Origin: Streptococcus cristatus
GTDB taxonomy: Bacteria > Bacillota > Bacilli > Lactobacillales > Streptococcaceae
Assembly (NCBI RefSeq): GCF_008369405.1
Contig: NZ_VSJJ01000008.1
Coordinates: forward strand, 1-64,000
Direction of reading: 5' to 3'
DNA: 64,000 nt
Position numbers and translations under genes: made by a program. Of this stretch, positions 27,946 through 37,505 are shown piece by piece. Each line of letters starts with the position of its first letter. The first letter of the stretch is position 1. Below the pieces are notes generated by a model. It was not told the origin of the DNA and did not search any database. It was given only the letters and a program-made list of their open reading frames with translations.

Positions 27946-28620
27946 ATGTCACAAGTAGTATCAGACAAACTAACTAAGAAAAATAAGGAATTCCTCCACA
28001 TAGCCACTCACCAACTCCTCAAAGATGGCAAATCCGACGAAGAAGTGAAGGCAATCTTAGAGGAAATCATTCCAAACATTTTAGAAAATCAAGCCAAGGG
28101 TATCCCTGCCCGTGCTCTCTATGGGGCACCAACTTACTGGGCTTCTTCTCTCACTGCTAAAGAGCGCTATGATGCCGAGCATCCCAAGCAAAATGATGAT
28201 CCAAAATGGATGATGCTGGATTCCGTCCTCTTCATTTTCGGTTTCTTTACCGTTCTAACTTCTATTGTTAATTTGGCATCTTCTCGACCGTCTGTTTACG
28301 GCATGACGACACTTGTCTTTGGTAGTATTGTCGGCGGTCTCGCTTTCTACGCCCTCTATCATTTCGTTTACCGTTTTTACGGACCAGACACTGACCGTAG
28401 CCAGCGTCCACACCTACTCAAATCTATCCTTATCATGCTAGTAGCCATTGCTCTTTGGACTCTTTCAATCGTTGGTTCTAGCCTACTGCCCGACTCTCTC
28501 AACCCACATTTATCAAACATCGTTGTTGCCATCATCGGAGGGATTACCCTAGCACTTCGTTTCTACCTCAAGAAACGCTTCAATATCAAGAGCGCAACCA
28601 TGGGGCCAGCCAAATATTAA
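27946..28620 (+). CDS. DUF1129 family membrane protein
   Basis: The 224-residue protein has an acidic soluble N-terminus (KLTKKNKEFLHIATHQLLKDG) and four or five hydrophobic helices after residue 85 (LFIFGFFTVLTSIVNLA, MTTLVFGSIVGGLAFYALYHF, ILIMLVAIALWTLSIVG, and others). This layout fits the DUF1129 family found in Firmicutes, of unknown role. It is co-transcribed with corA, which may hint at a membrane or ion-related job, but that is inference. A structured repeat starts eight bases after its stop. Confidence 0.8.
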   Translation: MSQVVSDKLTKKNKEFLHIATHQLLKDGKSDEEVKAILEEIIPNILENQAKGIPARALYGAPTYWASSLTAKERYDAEHPKQNDDPKWMMLDSVLFIFGFFTVLTSIVNLASSRPSVYGMTTLVFGSIVGGLAFYALYHFVYRFYGPDTDRSQRPHLLKSILIMLVAIALWTLSIVGSSLLPDSLNPHLSNIVVAIIGGITLALRFYLKKRFNIKSATMGPAKY

Positions 28621-28627
28621 GCAGCAT

Positions 28628-28805
28628 AGAGAGGCTGGGACAAAAGTCCTAGCCTCTCAATTATCTTTGGATTGTCGAGCAAGACGCAGTGGTTGAGTGG
28701 GCTCTACTACGCTGATTTCATCAGCTTTTACAGCCCTACTCAACTGTGCGGAGGTGGGACGACGAAATCGAATTCTAATGAATTACCGATTTCTGTTCCA
28801 CTCTC
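28628..28805. repeat. Structured intergenic repeat, copy 1
   Basis: This 178-bp element is about 95% identical to 53613-53787 (about nine differences). It folds into three successive hairpins: GAGAGGCTGGGAC/GTCCTAGCCTCTC, a long stem GTTGAGTGGGCT/AGCCCTACTCAAC with an inner GCTGA/TCAGC, and GTGG..AAATCG/CGATTT..CCAC. The ends are inverted relatives (TGGGACAAAA and TGGAACAGAAA read inward). It fills the gap between two convergent genes, and its last bases supply part of the GNAT stop codon. Confidence 0.8.
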
Positions 28806-29313
28806 ATTTTGCACTTTTTGAAAAGTATAACACCAACTCATCGTTATTCTCGCACGAAGCATAGGGCGTAAGTGGCTGATTTTGAAACCAAACTCCTGAC
28901 CCATCTGGCATATAACCACGACCCACATACAGTCGTTGTGCTGGACCATAGCCTTTATGCAGGCCAACTCCCAAGCTGACCACATCTGAATAATGCTGCG
29001 CTACTTGCTCTGCTTTGTCCAATAAAGCTGTGCCAATTCCTCGCTTTTGGAAACTTTCAAAAACATTAAAATCCGTTAACTCAGGATAAAGGCCAGCAAA
29101 GGGGCCATGCTTTGCCAATGGAATAACTGTAATGTAACCAGCCAAAGATTCCCCAACAACCGCCACCAAAACTTGGCGCTCACCCGCCTCTTGCTCCAGA
29201 AAGTAGTTTTTTAAAATCTCTCTCCGGCCAGGCCAGCTTTGCTGGATAAAAGCGTTCGATAAGCCTTCAATATCCTCAAAAAACATCTTTCTGATGGCTA
29301 GTGCTTCTGTCAT
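28804..29313 (-). CDS. GNAT-family N-acetyltransferase
   Basis: The 169-residue protein has the acetyl-CoA-binding motif FQKRGIGTALLDKAEQVA (motif A, Q/RxxGxG/A) and the following beta-strand/helix GLHKGYGPAQRLYVGRGYMPDG. The substrate is unknown. The TGA stop takes its last two bases from the end of the adjacent repeat, so the C-terminus may have been altered when the repeat arrived. Confidence 0.88.
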   Translation of the reverse strand: MTEALAIRKMFFEDIEGLSNAFIQQSWPGRREILKNYFLEQEAGERQVLVAVVGESLAGYITVIPLAKHGPFAGLYPELTDFNVFESFQKRGIGTALLDKAEQVAQHYSDVVSLGVGLHKGYGPAQRLYVGRGYMPDGSGVWFQNQPLTPYASCENNDELVLYFSKSAK

Positions 29314-29345
29314 GGAAAGCCTCCCATATCTTTATAGTTTCTTCT

Positions 29346-29374
29346 ATTATAGCACTGTCCCTTTCTGTCATCAA
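29346..29374 (-). promoter_or_regulatory. Promoter of the GNAT gene
   Basis: TTGATG (29374-29369), 17 bp and TGCTATAAT (hexamer 29351-29346) form a good promoter just downstream of the rpsR terminator. Confidence 0.7.
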
Positions 29375-29380
29375 GACAGC

Positions 29381-29404
29381 AAAAATCCCTGCTAGAAGCA
29401 GGGA
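29381..29404 (-). terminator. Terminator of the rpsF-ssb-rpsR operon
   Basis: TCCCTGC and GCAGGGA pair around TTCTA, followed on the minus strand by TTTTTGC. It starts seven bases after the rpsR stop. Confidence 0.88.
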
Positions 29405-29410
29405 CTCATA

Positions 29411-29650
29411 TTAGTCTTCGTTTACGAAAGGCATCAAAGCCATTACGCGAGCGCGTTTGATAGCTGTTGTTACTTTACGTTGGTTTTTAGCTGAAGTTCC
29501 TGTTACACGACGAGGAAGGATTTTCCCACGTTCTGAAACGAAACGGCTAAGAAGCTCAGTATCTTTGTAATCAACATATTCAATCTTATTTGCTGCGATG
29601 TAATCAACTTTTTTACGGCGTTTGAATCCGCCACGACGTTGTTGAGCCAT
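29411..29650 (-). CDS. rpsR: 30S ribosomal protein S18
   Basis: The 79-residue basic protein has the family segments [20 protein letters not shown] and [23 protein letters not shown]18 forms a heterodimer with S6 on the 30S platform. It is the third gene of the conserved rpsF-ssb-rpsR operon. Confidence 0.97.
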   Translation of the reverse strand: MAQQRRGGFKRRKKVDYIAANKIEYVDYKDTELLSRFVSERGKILPRRVTGTSAKNQRKVTTAIKRARVMALMPFVNED

Positions 29651-29690
29651 GTTATTCTCCTTTATATTATAGTTCTAGTTTTGTCCATTA

Positions 29691-30185
29691 TTAGAATGGT
29701 AAATCATCGTCTGAGATGTCCATCGGGTTTGAATTGCCGAATGGGCTTTCATCACGAGAAAAATTCGGTACTTGGTTGAATGAGTCAGCATTACCATAGC
29801 TTGGTGCAGAATTTCCACCGAAGCCACCGCCACCAAAGCCAGCTGAAGCCTGCCCTTCACGGCTTGCACGACTTTCCAGAAGCTGGAAGTTGTCTGCAAC
29901 AACTTCTGTGACATAGACACGCTGGCCTTGCTGATTGTCGTAGTTACGAGTCTGAATGCGACCAGTAATTCCGATTAGAGCGCCTTTTTTGGCCCAATTA
30001 GCAAGGTTTTCTGCCTGCTGACGCCAGATAACAACATTGATAAAGTCCGCTTCACGCTCACCACTTTGATTTTTAAAGTTGCGATTAACAGCCAAAGTAA
30101 AGGTCGCGACCGCTTGGTTTTGCGGTGTATAGCGAAGTTCAGCATCACGGGTCATACGTCCCACAAGTACAACGTTATTAATCAT
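29691..30185 (-). CDS. ssb: Single-stranded DNA-binding protein
   Basis: The 164-residue protein has an N-terminal OB fold ([20 protein letters not shown]), a Gly/Ser/Asn-rich flexible middle (about 110-150), and the acidic C-terminal tip DISDDDLPF that recruits partner proteins. It lies between rpsF and rpsR, the usual place for the main housekeeping SSB. Confidence 0.97.
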   Translation of the reverse strand: MINNVVLVGRMTRDAELRYTPQNQAVATFTLAVNRNFKNQSGEREADFINVVIWRQQAENLANWAKKGALIGITGRIQTRNYDNQQGQRVYVTEVVADNFQLLESRASREGQASAGFGGGGFGGNSAPSYGNADSFNQVPNFSRDESPFGNSNPMDISDDDLPF

Positions 30186-30196
30186 AATTTACCTTC

Positions 30197-30487
30197 TTAA
30201 GCGTCAAGTTTGACGATCATGTGACGAAGAATGTCAGCGTTGATTTTTGAAAGACGGTCAAACTCTTTAAGAGCTGCATCGTCTTTTGCTTCAACGTTAA
30301 CGATGTGGTAAAGTCCTTCACGGAAATCTTGGATTTCGTATGCAAGACGACGTTTTTCCCAGTCTTTTGATTCAACAACAGTTGCACCGTTGTCAGTCAA
30401 GATAGAGTCAAAGCGTGCTACCAAAGCGTTTTTAGCTTCTTCTTCAATGTTTGGACGAATAATATAAAGAATTTCGTATTTAGCCAT
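30197..30487 (-). CDS. rpsF: 30S ribosomal protein S6
   Basis: The 96-residue protein starts [20 protein letters not shown] and contains [21 protein letters not shown], typical of S6. It is the first gene of the operon and has a structured leader with a strong promoter. Confidence 0.97.
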   Translation of the reverse strand: MAKYEILYIIRPNIEEEAKNALVARFDSILTDNGATVVESKDWEKRRLAYEIQDFREGLYHIVNVEAKDDAALKEFDRLSKINADILRHMIVKLDA

Positions 30488-30514
30488 TGATATGTTCCTC
30501 CTTTTGGTCTAATG

Positions 30515-30590
30515 ACCCCAAGTCGCTGCAAGGGGTAAGTGAGGTTCACTCACAAATAATAATTATACTAGATTTCCTAGCAAATAGCAA
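30515..30590 (-). promoter_or_regulatory. rpsF promoter and structured leader
   Basis: TTGCTA (30590-30585), 17 bp and TATAAT (30567-30562) form the promoter. The leader has two hairpins: GTGAG/CTCAC (30539-30553) and ACCCC/GGGGT (30515-30536) with a 12-base loop. Operons of this type are often controlled by S6:S18 binding to the leader; I cannot confirm the exact motif. Confidence 0.6.
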
Positions 30591-30663
30591 GAATAAATTT
30601 CGCTTTTCTTTGAATGATCTGCCTAAGCATTTTATCAGCTATACAAAGCACACCATCCAGTGA

Positions 30664-32660
<1,997 letters not shown>

Positions 32661-32671
<11 letters not shown>

Positions 32672-33608
32672 CAGGCAATTCCTTGGTTTTGGAGACAATC
32701 AAACGGTACTGATTCTCAAAGAGGGGCACCAAGCCTTCCAAGTCCTCTTCAAGACAGAGAACCTTGACATTAGGACCAGCGTCCATGGTGAAATAGCAAC
32801 GATGTCCTTGGTTTCGAAGCTGGCGAACAAGATCCATCGCAGCATAGCTTTCCTCTGTCAGATAAGTAAATGGAGGAGTAGCTGTCTCTGTCGTTGCATG
32901 CATCCGCAGGGCATTCTCCTCGGTCAACTGCCCAATTTTCTCAAAATCATTATCCTTTAAGTAGGCCAGCATATCCTGATAGTCCTGAGCTGACTGGTCA
33001 ATCCAAGCCTGAAAATCTTTGGAAGTTTCAGCACAGAGCTGCATGCCAAGTCGACTAGAAATGGGCTTTTTCTCATCATGAAGCACCAACATAATCATAG
33101 CTAGCTTAAGGTCGGTTTGCACAGGATAAATTGCTCCGCTATCCTTGTCCCATGCTGCCAAAGGACCAAAAAAGGAGCGGGCTGACGAACCTGAAGCAAA
33201 CTTGGCCAACTGAGCCAGTTCCTCAGTATTGTAATGAGTTTCAAAATAAGCATCACAAGCCTTGACCAAGGCAGATAAGCCGCTGGAACTAGAGGATAAA
33301 CCTGCAGCTGTCGGCATATTGTTACTGGTATCAATCCGAACCCAATCACTTGGCTCCGTCCGGAAACGGTCAATAATTCGACTGACTTTGGCATGCTCTT
33401 CTGGGCTTTGCAGTTGCCCATCGATATAAAATTCATCGCCAGCAGCCTCAGCCGCAAGCGGACTTAACTGGGTTTGGGTGTACATGTTCTCTAAAGTCAA
33501 GGAAATACTGCTGGTAGCAGGAATCATCCGCTCGGCATCTGCCTTGCCCCAATACTTGACAATAGCAATATTGGCGTAAGACTTGACACTTACAGACTTT
33601 CTATCCAT
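32661..33608 (-). CDS. mvaD: Diphosphomevalonate decarboxylase
   Basis: MvaD makes isopentenyl diphosphate by ATP-dependent decarboxylation. The 315-residue GHMP-fold protein has SYANIAIVKYWGKAD, the loop NMPTAAGLSSSSSGLSAL, ASGSSARSFFGPLAAWD and the C-terminal TMDAGPNVKVL. It overlaps mvaK1 by 19 bp and mvaK2 by 11 bp, so the four genes behave as one coupled unit. Confidence 0.96.
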
Positions 33609-34468
33609 ATATTACTGGCTCCTTTCTCTCTCAAAAGACGGGCTAGGTCTTCCGCCTCTTTCTTTTCTTTTATTAGCACAATCACACAGCCACCTAGGCC
33701 ACCGCCGCTCATTTTAGCTCCGAGAGCTCCATTTTCAAGCGCCAGCTCAACCAAGTCATCAGATAGCTGGCAGGAAACTCCCAACTGGGCTAGTTTGCCA
33801 TGCGCCTTGGTCATGGCCTGGCCCATGGTCAGCAAATCCTTGAGCTGGATCGCCTTTTCAACGATTTTTGTCAGATTTCCCAACTCCTGTAAAAGGGGCA
33901 GAGCCTCCTGACCCAAGCTTTCTACCTTTTTGATAGCTTCCCGCGTATGTCCGTGAATACCCGTATCCGCAATCAGCAGATAAGCGCCCAAATCTAGCTC
34001 AATCTCTGAAAATCCGACATTGCGGATAAACTTGATAGCTACATCACTAAGGCAGGTCTTGGCATCCAGACCGCTAGGATTCATATGGGCAATCATCTCT
34101 GCCCGATTGGCCAGAATTTCAAGCGTCTCATAATCCAAGGCTTCTTCGAAGTAGTCAAAAACTGCACGAATGGCTGCAATGCTGACAGCGGCAGACGAAC
34201 CCATGCCCCGTTTTTCTGGCACCATGGAATCCACCTGACAACGAATCTGAGCGCCTTGCTTCCCTAAGTGCTCCAGACAGGCAAATACAGCCATGGACAA
34301 GGTATCTTGCTCGTAGAGAGTCCAAGGCTTCTCAGAAGGGAATACCTGACAAGTCACTTCAATATTGTTGAGAGGCAAAGCCAAGGCTGGATAGCCATAG
34401 ACCACCGAATGCTCTCCCATAAGAATAATCTTGCTATGTGCCCTGCCGACACCCTTCTCTTTCGTCAT
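33590..34468 (-). CDS. mvaK1: Mevalonate kinase
   Basis: The 292-residue GHMP kinase phosphorylates mevalonate. It shows GRAHSKIILMGEHSVVYGYP, the ATP loop PEKRGMGSSAAVSIAAIRA and GAKMSGGGLGGCVIVL. It is first of the mvaK1-mvaD-mvaK2-fni operon, which supplies IPP/DMAPP for cell-wall lipid carrier and other isoprenoids. HMG-CoA synthase and reductase are not in the window. Confidence 0.96.
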   Translation of the reverse strand: MTKEKGVGRAHSKIILMGEHSVVYGYPALALPLNNIEVTCQVFPSEKPWTLYEQDTLSMAVFACLEHLGKQGAQIRCQVDSMVPEKRGMGSSAAVSIAAIRAVFDYFEEALDYETLEILANRAEMIAHMNPSGLDAKTCLSDVAIKFIRNVGFSEIELDLGAYLLIADTGIHGHTREAIKKVESLGQEALPLLQELGNLTKIVEKAIQLKDLLTMGQAMTKAHGKLAQLGVSCQLSDDLVELALENGALGAKMSGGGLGGCVIVLIKEKKEAEDLARLLREKGASNIWIESL

Positions 34469-34568
34469 ACTTTCTCTCTATTTCTTCCTTCTATCTTCTA
34501 TATTTTAATATACTTTTGGAAAAAAAGCGATTTTTTCCTGTTTTGATCGGCCAAGGCAAGTCGAACAG

Positions 34569-34596
34569 TCAAAAACTCCAAGCAAGTGCTGGAGTT
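34569..34596 (-). terminator. Terminator of the cppA-serine hydrolase unit
   Basis: AACTCCA and TGGAGTT pair around a 9-base loop and are followed on the minus strand by TTTTTGAC. It sits between the hydrolase gene and mvaK1. Confidence 0.75.
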
Positions 34597-34647
34597 CTAT
34601 CCTATTTCATCATCAGTGACTGGACTTTAGCTTCGGTAGGGCGGCCA

Positions 34648-35580
34648 CTACCACTCTTTCCTGATTAAATCCATCAGTTCATTGCGGTCTAAAATCCACT
34701 GGGCACGTTCATCCTTTTCATAGGTGCGATTGGACAGAAAGATTGCAGCTTTCTGCTCCGCCCGATTGTACATGATAAAAGTACCCGTATAGCCAGTATG
34801 ATCCAGCCATTTCCCCTCCAAATTCCAAGCCAGACTGCGCGTCTTGCCCGGCTCTGAAGCAAAGTTTTGGCTCAATTTCTCTGCAAATTCATCCTGCAAA
34901 TAATGCTCTAAAAAGATCTGCAAATCCTCAAGTGTTGAAAAAAGCCCGGCACTTCCAGCATGCTGGCCTAAGACACGTGCTTTGGGATCATGAACCACAC
35001 CCGCTTTAACACCACGAACAGTCGGAACCGCAGAAGCTACTGGTCCAAAACTGGTTTTCCGCATCGCCCATGGCTGAAAAATCTTTTCTTCAAATAACCT
35101 GTCCAAATCCTCCCCATAGATCTCCTCCAGCATAAAGCCCAGCAGGAGAAAGTTGACATCTGTATAATGGAAGGTTTTGTCATCCAGCACTGTCAAGCTA
35201 TTGAGAGCCGCCTTTAATTCTTGAGCATCGAGCCTATCCCGATTGGGAATAAAGGGATCGAGCCCAGAAGTGTGGGTCAAAAGCTGGCGCAGGGTCACCC
35301 GATCATCATGAAAGGCAGGATAATATCGCCGCAAAGGCGCATCTATATCCAAGTCACCACTCTGAAACAGAAATGCTACCAAGGTCCCTACGCCAACCAC
35401 CTTGCTGACACTGGCTAGGTCATAAACTAGACCTGCTCGCGTTGCTGACTGATTGGCTGGGTCTGCCAAACCCAGATAAAAACTCTGCCAGTGTCCATCA
35501 CGATAAAGAGACAAACTAGCCCCAGGATAAAGCCCCGCAACAAGCTGCTGATCTATCTTTTCTAAAATCCGCTGGGTCAT
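34648..35580 (-). CDS. Serine hydrolase, beta-lactamase class C / PBP-like
   Basis: The 310-residue protein has the SxxK motif (DLASVSKVVGVGTLV), a YxN-like motif (YTDVNFLLLGF), a conserved LLTHTSGLDPF and a late HTGYTG in the KTG position. This fits the class C beta-lactamase/D-Ala-D-Ala peptidase/esterase superfamily. I see no signal peptide, so a cytosolic esterase-like role is possible. It overlaps cppA by 4 bp. Confidence 0.85.
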   Translation of the reverse strand: MTQRILEKIDQQLVAGLYPGASLSLYRDGHWQSFYLGLADPANQSATRAGLVYDLASVSKVVGVGTLVAFLFQSGDLDIDAPLRRYYPAFHDDRVTLRQLLTHTSGLDPFIPNRDRLDAQELKAALNSLTVLDDKTFHYTDVNFLLLGFMLEEIYGEDLDRLFEEKIFQPWAMRKTSFGPVASAVPTVRGVKAGVVHDPKARVLGQHAGSAGLFSTLEDLQIFLEHYLQDEFAEKLSQNFASEPGKTRSLAWNLEGKWLDHTGYTGTFIMYNRAEQKAAIFLSNRTYEKDERAQWILDRNELMDLIRKEW

Positions 35581-36314
35581 AGTTGCTCAAACCATAGTTC
35601 AATATTACTTTGATCTTGGCTAACCAAGAATTTTTTAGATTTAGGGACAAAAAACTCCTGCGTCGCAAAAATCGATGACAGTTGTTCCACATCAAAATCG
35701 GCCACCAAACATTTGAGCATAGCCAAATCCCAAGTTTTCGTATTATCAGCTATCAAATCTTCTCCTTGGGCTTCCTGTACATCTAGGAAATCCAAGACAT
35801 TGCTTACTGGCTGATAGAATTCCTTGACAGCCTGCAAATCTGGAGCACGAAGCTCAATCTTTTCCACTTCAAATTGACTCAATCCGATAAAATCGTCCTG
35901 CACTTCAAATGCAGGAGTTTCTTGGACTGGTTGCAGACAAGTCAACTTCTCTTCCGCATGGAGCAAGATACGATCACCTTCTGGGGAAGTCGCTTCAAAA
36001 GCATATCCTTTCTCCCCACGATACAAATTGTCGACTTGGATTCCTCGAGCCAGCAAAGCCTCAATTTCTGCCGCTTTTGCCACCTTGATTACTAAGCGAG
36101 CCAATTTCTTTACTCCTTTAACTCGACGAGAGCGCATGCTTGGAGATTCTTCTAAAACCAATCTTTCTGTTCTGGTTTGATCACCCAAAGACAACTGGGC
36201 TCCTTCTTCTAATAGGGATTTCATCCCCAGCGTTTTAACATAGAAATCTTGATTTAGGTTCCGATTATTTACTTTTATTACTGGAACGATTCTTGCCACA
36301 TGATTTACACTCAT
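35577..36314 (-). CDS. cppA: CppA family protein (glyoxalase-like fold)
   Basis: The 245-residue protein matches streptococcal CppA: NHVARIVPVIKVNNRNLNQDFY followed by glyoxalase/bleomycin-resistance-like repeats and a CppA C-terminal domain. CppA was described as a C3-degrading proteinase, but there is no classical protease motif or signal peptide here and the role remains uncertain. It heads a two-gene unit with the serine hydrolase. A strong CodY-like box lies upstream. Confidence 0.85.
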   Translation of the reverse strand: MSVNHVARIVPVIKVNNRNLNQDFYVKTLGMKSLLEEGAQLSLGDQTRTERLVLEESPSMRSRRVKGVKKLARLVIKVAKAAEIEALLARGIQVDNLYRGEKGYAFEATSPEGDRILLHAEEKLTCLQPVQETPAFEVQDDFIGLSQFEVEKIELRAPDLQAVKEFYQPVSNVLDFLDVQEAQGEDLIADNTKTWDLAMLKCLVADFDVEQLSSIFATQEFFVPKSKKFLVSQDQSNIELWFEQL

Positions 36315-36334
36315 AACTTCCTCCGAACCATTTT

Positions 36335-36363
36335 ATTGTAATAGATTTTCATATTTTTTACAA
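36335..36363 (-). promoter_or_regulatory. cppA promoter
   Basis: TTGTAA (36363-36358), 17 bp and TACAAT (36340-36335) lie just upstream of the CGGAGGAAG ribosome site. Confidence 0.7.
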
Positions 36364-36383
36364 GAAATTATGCGCAAACCAAC

Positions 36384-36398
36384 AATTTTCAGAACATT
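36384..36398. promoter_or_regulatory. CodY-like box upstream of cppA
   Basis: AATTTTCAGAACATT matches AATTTTCWGAAAATT at 14 of 15 positions. It is 20 bp upstream of the cppA -35, in the gap after the aquaglyceroporin gene. Confidence 0.6.
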
Positions 36399-36465
36399 TC
36401 CACTATCCTAATCAAACAAGTCAAAAAGTATAAAATATATGGCAATTCCCCACTACTCAAAGGTT

Positions 36466-36497
36466 GACAAAAAAGACTGAGATTGCTCTCAGTCTTT
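36466..36497 (-). terminator. Terminator of the aquaglyceroporin gene
   Basis: AAAGACTGAG and CTCAGTCTTT form a 10-bp stem around AGCAAT, followed on the minus strand by TTTTGTC. Confidence 0.88.
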
Positions 36498-36506
36498 CGA
36501 TAGATA

Positions 36507-37403
36507 TTATCCGTAAATTGCTTTAAACAAAGCTACTGCTGTGATACCTGCAAGAATTGGTGCCACAACTGGTACCCAAGCATACCACCATTTTGAATCA
36601 CCCTTGTGTTCACCAAGGATTGATTTTGGCAAGATAAAGTGCAAGATACGAGGTCCAAGGTCACGGGCTGGGTTAAGACCTGGTCCAGTAGGGCCACCAA
36701 GTGAAGTTACCAAGGCCATAACAAGGAAACCAAGTGCCAAGTGAGCAACAGCAGATGAACCATTTGTTGCTTGTGCAAATGTATTATGAATCAAACTTTG
36801 AACATCAGATTCCGCTACTTTTTGACCAGCTTGAGCTGCTTGAAGAGCTTGTTGCTGCACATTCTTCTCGATAAGGACCTTCAATTCCGCACCGAAGTGA
36901 AGTTTAGTCATGCCCATCGCTGCAAAGAAAAGAACAAAGGAACCAACAAACTCATTGATAAAGCCATTGATTGTCGCTGCTTTACGAGATTCAGCTGTTC
37001 CGTGATCTAGACTTGAAATGGTTGAGAAAGTACCTAAAATATTATTAGCTTTTTCTGTTTGCAAGTAGTAAGGACGGTGTGTCGCCACAACCAAAGCCTG
37101 TCCAAAGATCGCACCCAAAACTTGAGCAATAATATAAGGAGCTACCTGAGCCCATGGGAAGTAACCGCTAATCGCAAGTGCTAAAGTGAAGGCAGGGTTG
37201 ATGTGGTTACCTGAGGTATTTCCAAACATCAAAGCTGGAATCATAACCCCCATACCGTAACCAACGGCAATGACTAACCAGCCACTTTGATGACCTTTAG
37301 TTCCTTTTAATTCAACATTGGCAACAGCACCATTCCCCAAAATAATAAGGATGGCTGTTCCTAAAAATTCCGTGGCATATTTAATAGCCCAACTGAAATC
37401 CAT
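36507..37403 (-). CDS. gla: Aquaglyceroporin (MIP family), Gla type
   Basis: The 298-residue six-helix channel carries the two pore motifs NPAFT (HINPAFTLALAISG) and NPARD (GLNPARDLGPRI). The Asp after the second NPAR is typical of glycerol-conducting members. A long Ala/Gln-rich loop (about 180-215) separates the halves, as in the lactococcal Gla type. It is divergent from pepX, as in related lactic bacteria. Confidence 0.93.
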   Translation of the reverse strand: MDFSWAIKYATEFLGTAILIILGNGAVANVELKGTKGHQSGWLVIAVGYGMGVMIPALMFGNTSGNHINPAFTLALAISGYFPWAQVAPYIIAQVLGAIFGQALVVATHRPYYLQTEKANNILGTFSTISSLDHGTAESRKAATINGFINEFVGSFVLFFAAMGMTKLHFGAELKVLIEKNVQQQALQAAQAGQKVAESDVQSLIHNTFAQATNGSSAVAHLALGFLVMALVTSLGGPTGPGLNPARDLGPRILHFILPKSILGEHKGDSKWWYAWVPVVAPILAGITAVALFKAIYG

Positions 37404-37426
37404 CTAATTTCTCCTTTAAAATTTTT

Positions 37427-37467
37427 TAGACAATCTATATTTTATCAAGTATAATGGATAATGTAAA
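37427..37467. promoter_or_regulatory. Overlapping divergent promoters of gla and pepX
   Basis: Plus strand: TAGACA (37427-37432), 17 bp, TATAAT (37450-37455) for pepX. Minus strand: TTTACA (37467-37462), 17 bp, TGATAAAAT (hexamer 37444-37439) for gla. The two cores interleave within 41 bp, so they should compete. Confidence 0.75.
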
Positions 37468-37505
37468 GGTCATTTTAAACAAAAATAAGAAAAAGAGGGA
37501 AAAAT

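Noticed and set aside
28740-28985. An 81-residue open frame covering the repeat and the GNAT 3' part
   Set aside because: It is antisense-frame shadow and repeat sequence, with no ribosome site.
36464-36469. Perfect TTGACA on the plus strand
   Set aside because: It points into the gla terminator and gene antisense, with no -10 at the right distance.
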